DNA from: Pardosa pseudoannulata
Taxonomy: Eukaryota > Arthropoda > Arachnida > Araneae > Lycosidae
Assembly: GCA_032207245.1 (NCBI GenBank)
Contig: CM063500.1
Span: 62,154,713-62,218,712 of the forward strand
DNA length: 64,000 nt
Direction: 5' to 3'
Both the position numbers and the translations under genes were made by a program. Positions 14,812 through 24,969 of the stretch are shown here, piece by piece. Within the stretch, counting starts at the first letter, position 1; the number at the start of each line of letters is the position of its first letter. The notes beneath the pieces were generated by a model. The model saw only the letters and a list, made by a program, of their open reading frames with translations, had not been told where the DNA came from and did no database searches.

Positions 14812-16742
14812 ATAGGTAACGAGGTAAGAAATGGTATGCAAGCACAGGAATTCTCATGAAATACTTTGAAATATTTCTTCTGAACATATTATTCTAGTTC
14901 AGTTTTCTAAAAACTAATTTTGTTACTTAGGGGCAGTTTTTCACGTATGGTTTACAAAATTTCCTAAAAATTGTAGTACTTGTGTAAAGTGTTTAAGAAA
15001 CTAAATGGATGAACTATTATTTCCCCGCTGGTAATATTTTAAAACATTTTAATAATTATGTACAGAAAAAAATTACTGAGTTTTGAAACCTTTAAAATAT
15101 GCTTTGATAAAGAGGATAATAGTAACATTGTACTGTATTACAAACTGTTATTCAAAACATTTCAGGTGATAATAATGCATTTTATGAATGTAATCCCGCT
15201 CACAAGCTACTATAAAATATTTTATCAACAAAAAAATGTTACATTTTGAAATGAATTTTAGTGTTTTTAAAGTGGAAAACTTTTTAAAAGCAGTAACTGA
15301 TAGATTTGTTTAATATATATTGCAAAATTTAACTCCATAAACCGTATATTTAAATTAGGATCATAATCATAGACACTGTTACTCACATTTTCATCGTTCA
15401 GATACTTGTCCCCTTAATGAGGCTAGTAACAGAACACACCAGTGGTTATGTATCATATCACACTATCATAGACACTGTTACTCACATTTTCATCGTTCAG
15501 ATACTTGCCGCTTAATGAGGCTAGTAACAGAACACACCAGTACTAATGTCTCATATAACATTATCATAGGCACTGTTACTCACATTTTTATCGTTCAGAT
15601 AATTGCCCCCTTAATGAGACTTGTAACAGAACACACCAGTGCTAATGTCTCCTATCCCACTATAATAGACACGGTTACTCACATTTTCATCGTTCAGTTA
15701 CTTGTCCTCTTAATGAGACTAGTAACAAAATACACCAGTACTAATGTCTCATATAACATTATCATAGGCACTGTTACTCACATTTTTATCGTTCAGATAA
15801 TTGCCCCCTTAATGAGACTTGTAACAGAACACACCAGTGCTAATGTCTCCTATCCCACTATAATAGACACGGTTACTCACATTTTCATCGTTCAGTTACT
15901 TGTCCTCTTAATGAGACTAGTAACAAAATACAACAGTTCTAATGTCTCCTACAAGCAAAACATAGGGATACTAATAATACTTAGCATAATTATCAATAAC
16001 AAATGTATATATTTGTTTATAATAATTACCAGTCCATATGGTTTTTAGTTTTATGTTTATGTACTCATAGTAGTTAAGTAATCGGACAATTATATACAAT
16101 TTTCGATGCATTAAAGAATATTTTGTTTAATAAAATGTTCTAAGAAAAACACATTTTTTAAAAACGAGAAACTATGAGTAATGACTTTTTAATAAGCCCA
16201 TTTTCCGATCTGAATCGTAATTTATAGTTTTCTGAAATTGGTTTAAAAATAACATTTCTGTACTAATTTATAATGCATTTAAGGATTAAGAAACGTTTGT
16301 ACAAGAATACCGGAAACACAGTGAAAAAGCAACTTTTATATCCATGGAAATATATCAGGAAATTCATTCTGCGTTTTAGTTATTACGTCAAGGTCACCGC
16401 AGTAGCGAGTAAAGTTCAGGTTACGTTGGAAAAATAAATAGTAAAAATACAAGCTCACCAAGCCTTACTTATTTCCGCATCGAAGTAGTTTCTTTAGGGT
16501 TATAGAAGAAAGGGTTTCCAACCTGGATGGTACTGGCCACTGCCAGAAGAGACCTCGAAATATGTTAATAAAAAATTAATTTCCACACCTTAGAATAATT
16601 TAGCAGACCCGGTATTACCCTTATTTTACAATTCTTGTCAATTATTATAGGCTTTTTATCTTTTTCATGAGCTCTTCCGGATAACATACCTACAAAAACT
16701 TATTTTGTGAATTATATTTAGTTATCAATACTCTTATTAAAA
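14812..16742. repeat. Segmental tandem duplication, copy 1
   Basis: Starts at ATTATAGGTAACGAGGTAAG and is matched almost base for base by the segment starting at 16741. It comprises a 5' flank, a short 99-bp satellite array (15361-15950), and a 3' flank ending TTATCAATACTCTTATTA. The two copies differ by few substitutions plus the number of satellite units. Confidence 0.92.
15361..15950. repeat. 99-bp satellite, short array (about 6 units)
   Basis: Tandem units of 98-99 bp with the landmarks GTTACTCACATTTTCATCG, TTCAGATA, CTTAATGAGRCTAGTAAC and ACACCAGTRCTAATGTCTC. Two alternating variants give a 198-bp dimer. Because 99 is divisible by 3 and one frame has no stop, much of the array is open (15515-16048). 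That is expected from the unit and is not evidence of coding. Confidence 0.93.
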
Positions 16743-19272
16743 TTATAGGTAACGAGGTAAGAAATGGTATGCAAGCACAGGAATTCTCATGAAATATTTT
16801 GAAATATTTCTTCCGAACATATTATTCTAGTTCAGTTTTCTAAAAACTAATTTTGTTACTTAGGGGCAGTTTTTCACGTATGGTTTACAAAATTTCCTAA
16901 AAATTGTAGTACTTGTGTAAAGTGTTTAAGAAACTGAATTGATGAACTATTATTTCCCCGCTGGTAATATTTTAAAACATTTTAATAATTATGTACAGAA
17001 AAAAATTACTGTGTTTTGAAACCTTTAAAATATGCTTTGATAAAGAGGATAATAGTAACATTGTACTGTATTACAAACTGTTATTCAAAACATTTCAGGT
17101 GATAATAATGCATTTTATGAATGTAATCCCGCTCACAAGCTACTATAAAATATTTTATCAACAAAAAAATGTTACATTTTGAAATGAATTTTAGTGTTTT
17201 TAAAGTGGAAAACTTTTTAAAAGCAGTAACTGATAGATTTGTTTAATATATATTGCAAAATTTAACTCCATAAACCGTATATTTAAATTAGGATCATAAT
17301 CATAGACACTGTTACTCACATTTTCATCTTTCAGATACTTGTCCCCTTAATGAGGCTAGTAACAGAACACACCAGTGGTTATGTATCATATCACACTATC
17401 ATAGACACGTTTACTCACATTTTCATCGTTCAGATACGTGCCGCTTAATGAGTCTAGTAACAGAACACACCAATACTAATGTCTCATATAACATTATCAT
17501 AGGCACTGTTACTCACATTTTTATCGTTCAGATAATTGCCCCCTTAATGAGACTTGTAACAGAACACACCAGTGCTAATGTCTCCTATCCCACTATAACA
17601 GACACGGTTACTCACATTTTCATCGTTCAGTTACTTGTCCTCTTAATGAGACTAGTAACAAAATACAACAGTTCTAATGTCTCATATAACATTATCATAG
17701 GCACTGTTACTCACATTTTTATCGTTCAGATAATTGCCCCCTTAATGAGACTTGTAACAGAACACACCAGTGCTAATGTCTCCTATCCCACTATAATAGA
17801 CACGGTTACTCACATTTTCATCGTTCAGTTACTTGTCCTCTTAATGAGGCTAGTAACAGAACACACCAGTACTAATGTCTCATATAACATTATCATAGGC
17901 ACTGTTACTCACATTTTTATCGTTCAGATAATTGCCCCCTTAATGAGACTTGTAACAGAACACACCAGTGCTAATGTCTCCTATCCCACTATAATAGACA
18001 CGGTTACTCACATTTTCATCGTTCAGTTACTTGTCCTCTTAATGAGACTAGTAACAAAATACAACAGTTCTAATGTCTCATATAACATTATCATAGGCAC
18101 TGTTACTCACATTTTTATCGTTCAGATAATTGCCCCCTTAATGAGACTTGTAACAGAACACACCAGTGCTAATGTCTCCTATCCCACTATAATAGACACT
18201 GTTACTCACATTTTCATCGTTCAGATACTTGCCGCTTAATGAGGCTAGTAACAGAACACACCAGTACTAATGTCTCATATAACATTATCATAGGCACTGT
18301 TACTCACATTTTTATCGTTCAGATAATTGCCCCCTTAATGAGACTTGTAACAGAACACACCAGTGCTAATGTCTCCTATCCCACTATAATAGACACGGTT
18401 ACTCACATTTTCATCGTTCAGTTACTTGTCCTCTTAATGAGACTAGTAACAAAATACAACAGTTCTAATGTCTCCTACAAGCAAAACATAGGGATACTAA
18501 TAATACTTAGCATAATTATCAATAACAAATGTATATATTTGTTTATAATAATTACCAGTCCATATGGTTTTTAGTTTTATGTTTATGTACTCATAGTAGT
18601 TAAGTAATCGGACAATTATATACAATTTTCGATGCATTAAAGAATATTTTGTTTAATAAAATGTTCTAAGAAAAACACATTTTTTAAAAACGAGAAACTA
18701 TGAGTAATGACTTTTTTAAGCCCATTTTCCGATCTGAATCGTAATTTATAGTTTTCTGAAATTGGTTTAAAAATAACATTTCTGTACTAATTTATAATGC
18801 ATTTAAGGATTAAGAAACGTTTGTACAAGAATACCGGAAACGCAGTGAAAACGTAACTTTTATATCCATGAAAATATATCAGGAAATTCATTCTGCGTTT
18901 TAGTTATTACGTCAAGGTCACCGCAGTAGCGAGTAAAGTTCAGGTTACGTTGGAAAAATAAATAGTAAAAATACAAGCCACCAAGCCTTACTTATTTCCG
19001 CATCGAAGTAGTTTTTTATAGGGTTATAGAAGAAAGGGTTTCCAAGCTGGATGGCATGGGCCACTGCCAGAAGAGACCTCAAATATGTTAATAAAAAATT
19101 AATTTCCATACCATAGAATAAAATAGCAGACCCTGAATTAGCTTTATTTTACATTTCTTGTCAATTATTTTAGACTTTTTATCTTTTTCACGAGCTCTTC
19201 CGGACAGTTCACCTACAAAAATTTATTTTGTGAGTTTATATTATTTATCAATACCCGTATTAGGCACTGTAA
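16743..19272. repeat. Segmental tandem duplication, copy 2
   Basis: Repeats the order of copy 1: the same 5' flank, an expanded 99-bp satellite array (17288-18480), and the same 3' flank to TTATCAATACCCGTATTA. It is longer than copy 1 by about 0.6 kb, nearly all from extra satellite units. A Helitron begins at its right edge (19274). Confidence 0.92.
17288..18480. repeat. 99-bp satellite, expanded array (about 12 units)
   Basis: Same unit as at 15361, arranged as alternating A/B monomers that form 198-bp dimers. Open frames at 17448-18239 and 18239-18574 translate to a 33-residue motif beginning MRLVTEHTS, repeated in register. They are interrupted only where a 98-bp unit changes the frame. 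The same unit count difference between the copies argues for unequal crossing-over. Confidence 0.93.
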
Positions 19273-19273
19273 A

Positions 19274-20188
19274 TCCCCTATATAATAATACCCTAAGTTA
19301 TTTGTACGTCTGTCCTCGAATTTATGAAGCGGTTGGACCTGGAATGGATAGAGGCATCCATATTGGATTCTTCATGAGTAAGGGTTAGCAAAATAGAAAG
19401 TCAGTTCCAAAACGTTCGAAATCCAACCCTTCCCCCCTTTTCGATCATTTAATGCCATTATTTCAAGCCCTATTTTCTCTGGTTATGAGTAGGCGATTAA
19501 ATTCATCAATTTATCACATTATAAGTAGATGAAAATAACATTTTTTCTAGCATTATGACGTCATTCCTTTAACCATCTCATTTAACCATTTCTTATTTTA
19601 AATTATTTAAATATCGTATGCATTATTTTCATACGTTTTATCACTGAACTTAGATATTACGTAAATAATTTTCTTTTATATTTGGCTTAAATAATAGATT
19701 AGGTACATATGTGATAATTTTAAATTTAATCATCGATTATTTTTTGTTGCAATGAAAACTTTATCACCGGTATTAACAACAAATTCTTTTCATAAAAGTC
19801 TAGGAGTCTATTTCACGGACTAATAAATATCTAGCATTTAAGTTATATATCTTTGAAAATTAAGAAGTTTGTTCGTTTGTGTCTTTTTTATACATACCCA
19901 CACGGTTTGCTATTGATTCTCTCTAATTTGGACATCATCCATATATACCGCCAAATAATCACCGTCAATATTAAAACGTCTGCTGTCCATCCTATCACGT
20001 AATATGACAAGATAAATAAAAATTTGCAACTAAAATGCGATAATTAAAGATAAACAAACTATTGAGCATGAATCATATAATTATCAGCCAAAAAACAAAC
20101 CATTTTTTTTATCTGCCTCGTAGGGTACTTTACAATTCTGGAAAACAATTCTTTTGTTGATCCCGTCATATGACGGGCTATATGCTAG
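19274..20188 (+). mobile_element. Non-autonomous Helitron, complete-looking termini
   Basis: The 5' end is TCCCCTATATAATAATA directly after an A. The 3' end is a perfect 16-nt palindrome (CCCGTCATATGACGGG, 20162-20177) that can fold into a hairpin, followed 7 nt later by CTAG and then T. TC...hairpin...CTRR, insertion between A and T, and no terminal inverted repeat or target duplication define Helitrons. At 915 bp with no Rep/helicase frame it must be mobilised in trans. Related copies occur at 39954, 45628, 55665 and 56697. Confidence 0.88.
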
Positions 20189-20231
20189 TATTGGAAGAGT
20201 AATATTCTAGATAAAAGCATGGAGGTTCTCA

Positions 20232-20340
20232 GAGGAAATAGTTTGGTTTGGTTCGGAGCTCTATGGTCTACAGTTTTGCTCAAGAGTGTAAGTGACAGCG
20301 CGGTCTATTAATTGCACTCCGGGGACCATCAAGCAAAGGT
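20232..20340 (-). mobile_element. Fragment of SINE family A
   Basis: GGTTTGGTTCGGAGCTCTATG and GTCTACAGTTTTGC are the reverse complement of the family A tail (first string trimmed to family positions). The head is replaced by unrelated sequence, so the copy is truncated. Confidence 0.5.
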
Positions 20341-21595
20341 TTCAGATGCGTGGATATCTCTTTGATGTGAGCGTCGATGTGAAAGATACAACGACGTCCT
20401 TTAAAAAAATAATAAAAATAATTTAAAGGAGAAAGAAACATATCCGAAAGGCAAAAACACTCAAAAATGCTCTACAGAAATAGCAGAAGCCCAAGCAGGA
20501 ACGGTCAAAAGACATTCCGATATTCAAGACCATCTATACAGAGTTGCGATGCTGGATTCACCGGACTGTATTTTGTGACTTTTGAACATTTAAATAATTG
20601 TGTTGTACTTTCTCAGGATGAGGACATTGTTAAAAAGTATTAGAGAGCCCGTGACCTAATCGCTTAAGCGCTAATTGTTCGGCATTTGTAAAGTAAATAA
20701 ACATTAAACATATAAATAAGTAAACATTCGGACTAAAATACAAAGACAAAGCAAACAAAGGTGCATTTTAGGTGGAACACTAGGAGGGAGGGGGGCTTAA
20801 CAGGAGTCCTTCCCTAACTGAATACATATCACTCGACTGTAAGGGTAAGGATGTTACTATGTTGGAATTTTGGCACTATTTTATATTTACCACATTTTAA
20901 AAGTGAGGTTTGGTCAAAACAGTCTTGCAATACAAGGTACATTATATAACGGAGAAAGTAAAGTAAAAAGTTATTACTGGGATGAGATATGAATACATAA
21001 GCAGTTACTATGGTACAATGTTTTAATAAGATATAATATATTATGATGGTACGATGTGAAAAGCGCAGGAAAACATGAGAACCATTTACAGCATAAAAAT
21101 TGTGCTTTGAAATGCTAGGAAAATTACATTGATATGATGGTATCATTCGGATAATTCATCGTTATTCGGGAATTTACTGATATGTGGGCATAAAATCGTT
21201 GGTTTCAGATATTTCAAGATATACTTACATGAAAAAAACTTTTTTAATAACAGAGAGCCTGTAAATAAAATCATATAAAACACTGAAATATAACATAAAA
21301 ACACTGGAGAAAATATCTTGATAAAAGTTTCCAAATGCTAAGATATTCGCAAAAGCACCATTCGGCCATCGTTCGGCTTCTTTGTGAAATGATAAAAATG
21401 AATCGTTTCTGGGTTGTTAGTTAAATGATGACATATTCCTTGGAAGAATAAATATAAACCATTGCAGTGAAATCCAATTTGAATTTAATTTCTGCTATAA
21501 TCACGTGTTATGTGATTCTGTCCCCTACTCTTGAAATATAGAAGCTTCGTTCAGTATACTTTTTGTAAATTGTAAATCTTAAAACCTCAAGTGTT
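20340..21595. other. No gene confirmed
   Basis: AT-rich. Two minus-strand open frames (20829-21146, 105 codons; 21143-21334, 63 codons) are next to each other and rich in hydrophobic residues, but I recognise no domain, splice sites or paralogue. I treat them as chance frames. Confidence 0.45.
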
Positions 21596-21599
21596 ACTT

Positions 21600-22040
21600 T
21601 AAAACAATATTAAGTACAGATCAGAGGTACACAGCCCAGTCACATTAATATGATCCCCAGTCAAAATCCAGAATAACCACCTTTCACAGAGCGGAATGCT
21701 GAGAGATGTGCAGGAAAAAGGGTCAGTTAGGTTCTTGAAAGTGTTTACTGGGATGTTGGGCCATGTCAACTCCAGTTCCGTAGCCAGCAGTACTAGGTTA
21801 GGCGGGTGAGGATCCATGGTGCGAACAACCATGGATCTAGGAGGTCCCACCAATTCTCGATTGGGTTCAAGTCCAGGGGCGCTTCGAACCACCCACGTAC
21901 ACTGCGAACTTTATGACACATCGTAAAGTCCTTCTGGTAGATGCCATCATCCCAAGGAAAAACAATTCACATGAAGGAGTAAACATGGTCCATAAGGGTA
22001 GATGCATACTTGTTGAACCATCGTGCCTTCCAGAATGATG
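21600..22040 (-). pseudogene. Tc1/mariner-type transposase C-terminal remnant
   Basis: On the minus strand, two frames together carry the C-terminal part of a DDE transposase. One has PLDLNPIENWWDLLD (about 21845-21895), the Glu-bearing block. The next frame has LVLLATELELTWPNIPV (about 21720-21790) and a family-like final stretch near KGGYSGF. An upstream piece, GIYQKDFTMCHKVRSV (about 21905-21955), sits where the second catalytic Asp block (QQDNAPCH-like) belongs and has lost its key residues. Frameshifts divide all of these. It differs in sequence from the 13.1-14.1 kb copy, so it is a separate element. No terminal repeats were assigned. Confidence 0.72.
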
Positions 22041-22085
22041 AGGGAAACCAGAGAAAACAACTAAGATTTTCTTTCCTAACTTTCA

Positions 22086-22259
22086 GCCGAACGATGACCG
22101 AATGATAGAGCACTGCTCTTCGGTACTGGAGTTCGAGGATTCGAATCTTACTGCTAGCATGGATGTTCGTAGCTTTTCGGAATCGGCTTTAAGCAGTAGA
22201 TCCAACTCTCATTAGCCCTCGTGAGCAAAAGAGTAGACCGTAACGTTCCAAATCAAACC
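22086..22259 (+). mobile_element. tRNA-derived SINE, family A
   Basis: The head starts GCCGAACGATGACCGAATG with box A around 22094-22106 and box B GGATTCGAATC (22138-22148). The body follows with CATGGATGTTCGTAGC, CGGAATCGGCTTTAAG, CTCATTAGCCCTCGTG and GTAGACCGTAACGTTCC. It is nearly full length and one of the better preserved copies. Confidence 0.88.
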
Positions 22260-22299
22260 TTTCTTAATTTTCACCTTATCATATCTTTTTTAATTATTA

Positions 22300-22520
22300 T
22301 CATAAAGACACGGGTGTTTCTCAGCATTTGTTTCTCTTTTTATTTAATTATTATTGTAAATACATGAGGTTTTCAGCATTGGTTTCTCTATTTTTATTTA
22401 ATTATTATCATAAATACATGAGGTTTTCAGCATTGGTTTCTCTATTTTTATTTAATTATTATCATAAATACATGGAGGGTTTTCAGCATTTGTTTCTCTA
22501 TTTTATTTAATTATTTTTAT
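22300..22520. repeat. 53-bp minisatellite, short array (4 units)
   Basis: Four units of 53-57 bp built on TTTATTTAATTATTATCATA and ATACATGAGGTTTTCAGCAT. The same unit forms the large array at 24970-27600. It precedes the first block of 700-bp units just as the large array precedes the second. Confidence 0.93.
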
Positions 22521-22529
22521 TAAATTTAC

Positions 22530-24965
22530 TTTGTTCCGAAAAATTAAGAACATTTTTTATAAAGTAAAAGTGAGAGCTTCTTTGAAAAATTTAAAAAAAA
22601 AAAAAAATTTTGTGACACACTGTGCGCAGACTTATACCAACTCTGAGTGAATTTCATTAATAATTTTTTTTTTGTAAGCAATAATTTTTAGGTATAATTC
22701 TCCACCTATTTAACCTTTTAAAAAAGAATCAGAAAGGTATTAGTTACAAAAGTGTAAAAAATCACAAGGGGATTGATTTTTTCAAAAAAAAAAAAAAAAA
22801 AAAAAGTAAAATAGTCTTTAAAAATTATATTTCAAATACTAAAAATACTAAATAAAATAAACAAAAGCAAAAAAATTAGGTAGAGTTTCGTTGTATGACT
22901 ATAATATATTTAATGTGAAAATTTGAAATCAATATGTGCAGTAGTATTTTATTTACAGTGTGCGCGAGTTGAAAAAATATTATTTTCAGTAAAACGCATT
23001 TTTAATTTTTATAGTTTCCTTAAAAGCTATGATATTAATTGCAAAGACTGCATGGTTTTACAAGTTCCAATATTTTCAATGCAGTTTCTTTTAAATGATT
23101 CCTAAATATCTAGAGATTTTAGAAAATGTTAAAAAAAAATCGAATTGTTGAATATTTAAAGGTGATATGCCACTTTAAACAAACTTCTTTAGAACAACGT
23201 TTTTTCTTTAAAGTATTTAAATAATGTGTTTTACAACCTTAAAATCCTCTCTTAGAAGTTTTAATCATTAAAATTATTGTGAGATCTTCTTTGAAAAATT
23301 AAAAAAATCACTCTGCCCAAACTTACACCAACTCTAAGGGTTGAGTTGAGTTGAGTTGGGAGCGCTACGGTCTACTGTTTTGCACACGAGGACCTGGACC
23401 TACAGTTTAAAGCCGATTCCGAACGGCTACAAACGTCCATGCCAACAGCACAGCGGGATTCGAACAAACGAACTCCGGTTCCGAAGAGCAGCGCTCTACC
23501 ATTCGGCCATCGTTCGGCCCAACTCTAAAGGAGTTTCATTAATAATTTTTTTTGTAAACAATAATTTTTAGGTATGATTCTCCACCTATTTAAACTTTTA
23601 AAAAAGTATCAGAGAAAGTATCAGAAAAGTATCAGTCACAACAGTATGAAAAAGCACCAAAGGATTAAGTTTCAAACAAATTTAAAATGACCTTGAACAG
23701 TTTCATTTTAAATAAAATAAATACTAAATAAAATAAACAAAAATGAAAAAATTACAATAGAGTTTTGTTGTACGTCTATAATGTATTTAATCTGAAAATT
23801 TGAAATCAATCTGTGCAATAGTTGTTTATTTACAGAGCTTCTTTGAAAAAATTAAAAATTTTTCTAACTCACTCTGCGAAGACTTACACCAACTCTCCGT
23901 GAGTTTCATTAATAATATTTGTTTTTTTTTTGTAAACAATAATTTTAGGTATAGTTTTTCACCTATTTAAACTTTTAAAAAAGTATCAGCAAATGTATCA
24001 GAAAAGTATCAGTTACAAAAGTATCCCAAATTGCCAGGAGATTGCATTTTCAAAAAAGCTAAAATAATCTCTATTTTAAACAATTTTTAGTAAAATGTAT
24101 TTAAATGTTTAGAATTTCTTAAAAATCTACGATATTAAATGCAAAGATTGCATGGTTTTACAAGTTCTAGTTCTGATATTTCCATGGATTTCATTTAAAC
24201 GATCCAGAAATGTCTAGAGATTTTAGAAAATTAAAAAAAAAATCGAATTGTTGAATATTTAAAGGTGATGTTCCCCGTTTAAACAAATTGCTGTTCTTTA
24301 CAACATTGCTTTTTCTTTAAAGTGTTTAAATAATGTGGTTTATATCCTTAAAATCTCTCTGTTAGAAGTTTCAATTATCAAAATTATTGTGAGAGCTTCT
24401 GTGAAAAATTAAAAAATATTTCTGACTCACTCTGCTCAGACTTACACCAACTTTAAGTGACTTTCATTAGTAATTTTAGTTTTTTTTTGTAAACAATAGT
24501 TTTTAGGTATAATTCTCCACCTATATAGACCTTTAAAAATATCAGAAAAAGTATCAGAAAAGTATCAGTTACAAAAGTATCAAAAATCACCAGTGGATTG
24601 AATTTTTATAAAAAGCTAAAATAATGTTTAAAAAAATTTCATTTCAAATACTATGAATACTTGTCTTTAAAGTGCTTAAATAACATGTTTTACAAGCTTA
24701 AAATATCTCTGTTAAACGTTTCAATTATTAAAACTTATTTTTCGTGGAGTAACTATAGCAATATTTCTAAATTTAAATAAAAAGTGTGATTAATATCTTT
24801 TAGAACTATAACTTTCTCATTAGACAATCTGTTTTCTATAACATTACTTATGCATTTTATATTATTATACTTTATATATTATTATTTAAATTGAACTATT
24901 AAAGCCTATTTTTTATGAGAAAAAATTATCCACATTTCTTAAATATCACAAAAAGGTTTCCTAAA
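22530..24965. repeat. 700-bp tandem repeat, first block (4 units)
   Basis: Units start at a GAGCTTCTTTGAAAAATT landmark near 22572, 23281, 23838 and 24391. The full unit is about 700 bp, and two units are internally deleted to about 555 bp. Shared blocks are CTTACACCAACTCTAAGTGA, GTAAACAATAATTTTTAGGT, ATTCTCCACCTATTTAAAC, AAGTATCAGAAAAGTATCAG and TGCATGGTTTTACAAGTT. The block ends with a distinct terminator segment (about 24660-24965) that recurs at 30700-31030. A SINE interrupts the first full unit. Confidence 0.92.
23342..23518 (-). mobile_element. tRNA-derived SINE, family A, with target-site duplication
   Basis: Read on the minus strand it runs GCCGAACGATGGCCGAATGG, the box B TTCGAATCCCG-type region, the body, and a GAGTT-type tail ending at about 23342. 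CAACTCTAAGG before it (23329-23339) and CAACTCTAAAGG after it (about 23520-23531) are the duplicated target. The target lies inside a 700-bp satellite unit, so the SINE inserted after the array had formed. Confidence 0.9.
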
Positions 24966-24969
24966 AAAA

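Noticed and set aside
15515..16048. 177-codon frame of 33-residue repeats as a gene
   Set aside because: The unit is 99 bp with one stop-free frame, so the frame is open by construction. No start context, splice site or unique domain. Kept only as a low-interest finding for the larger array.
20829..21334. Two adjacent minus-strand frames (105 and 63 codons) as a small membrane protein gene
   Set aside because: AT-driven hydrophobic composition, no recognised motif, no splice signals joining them.
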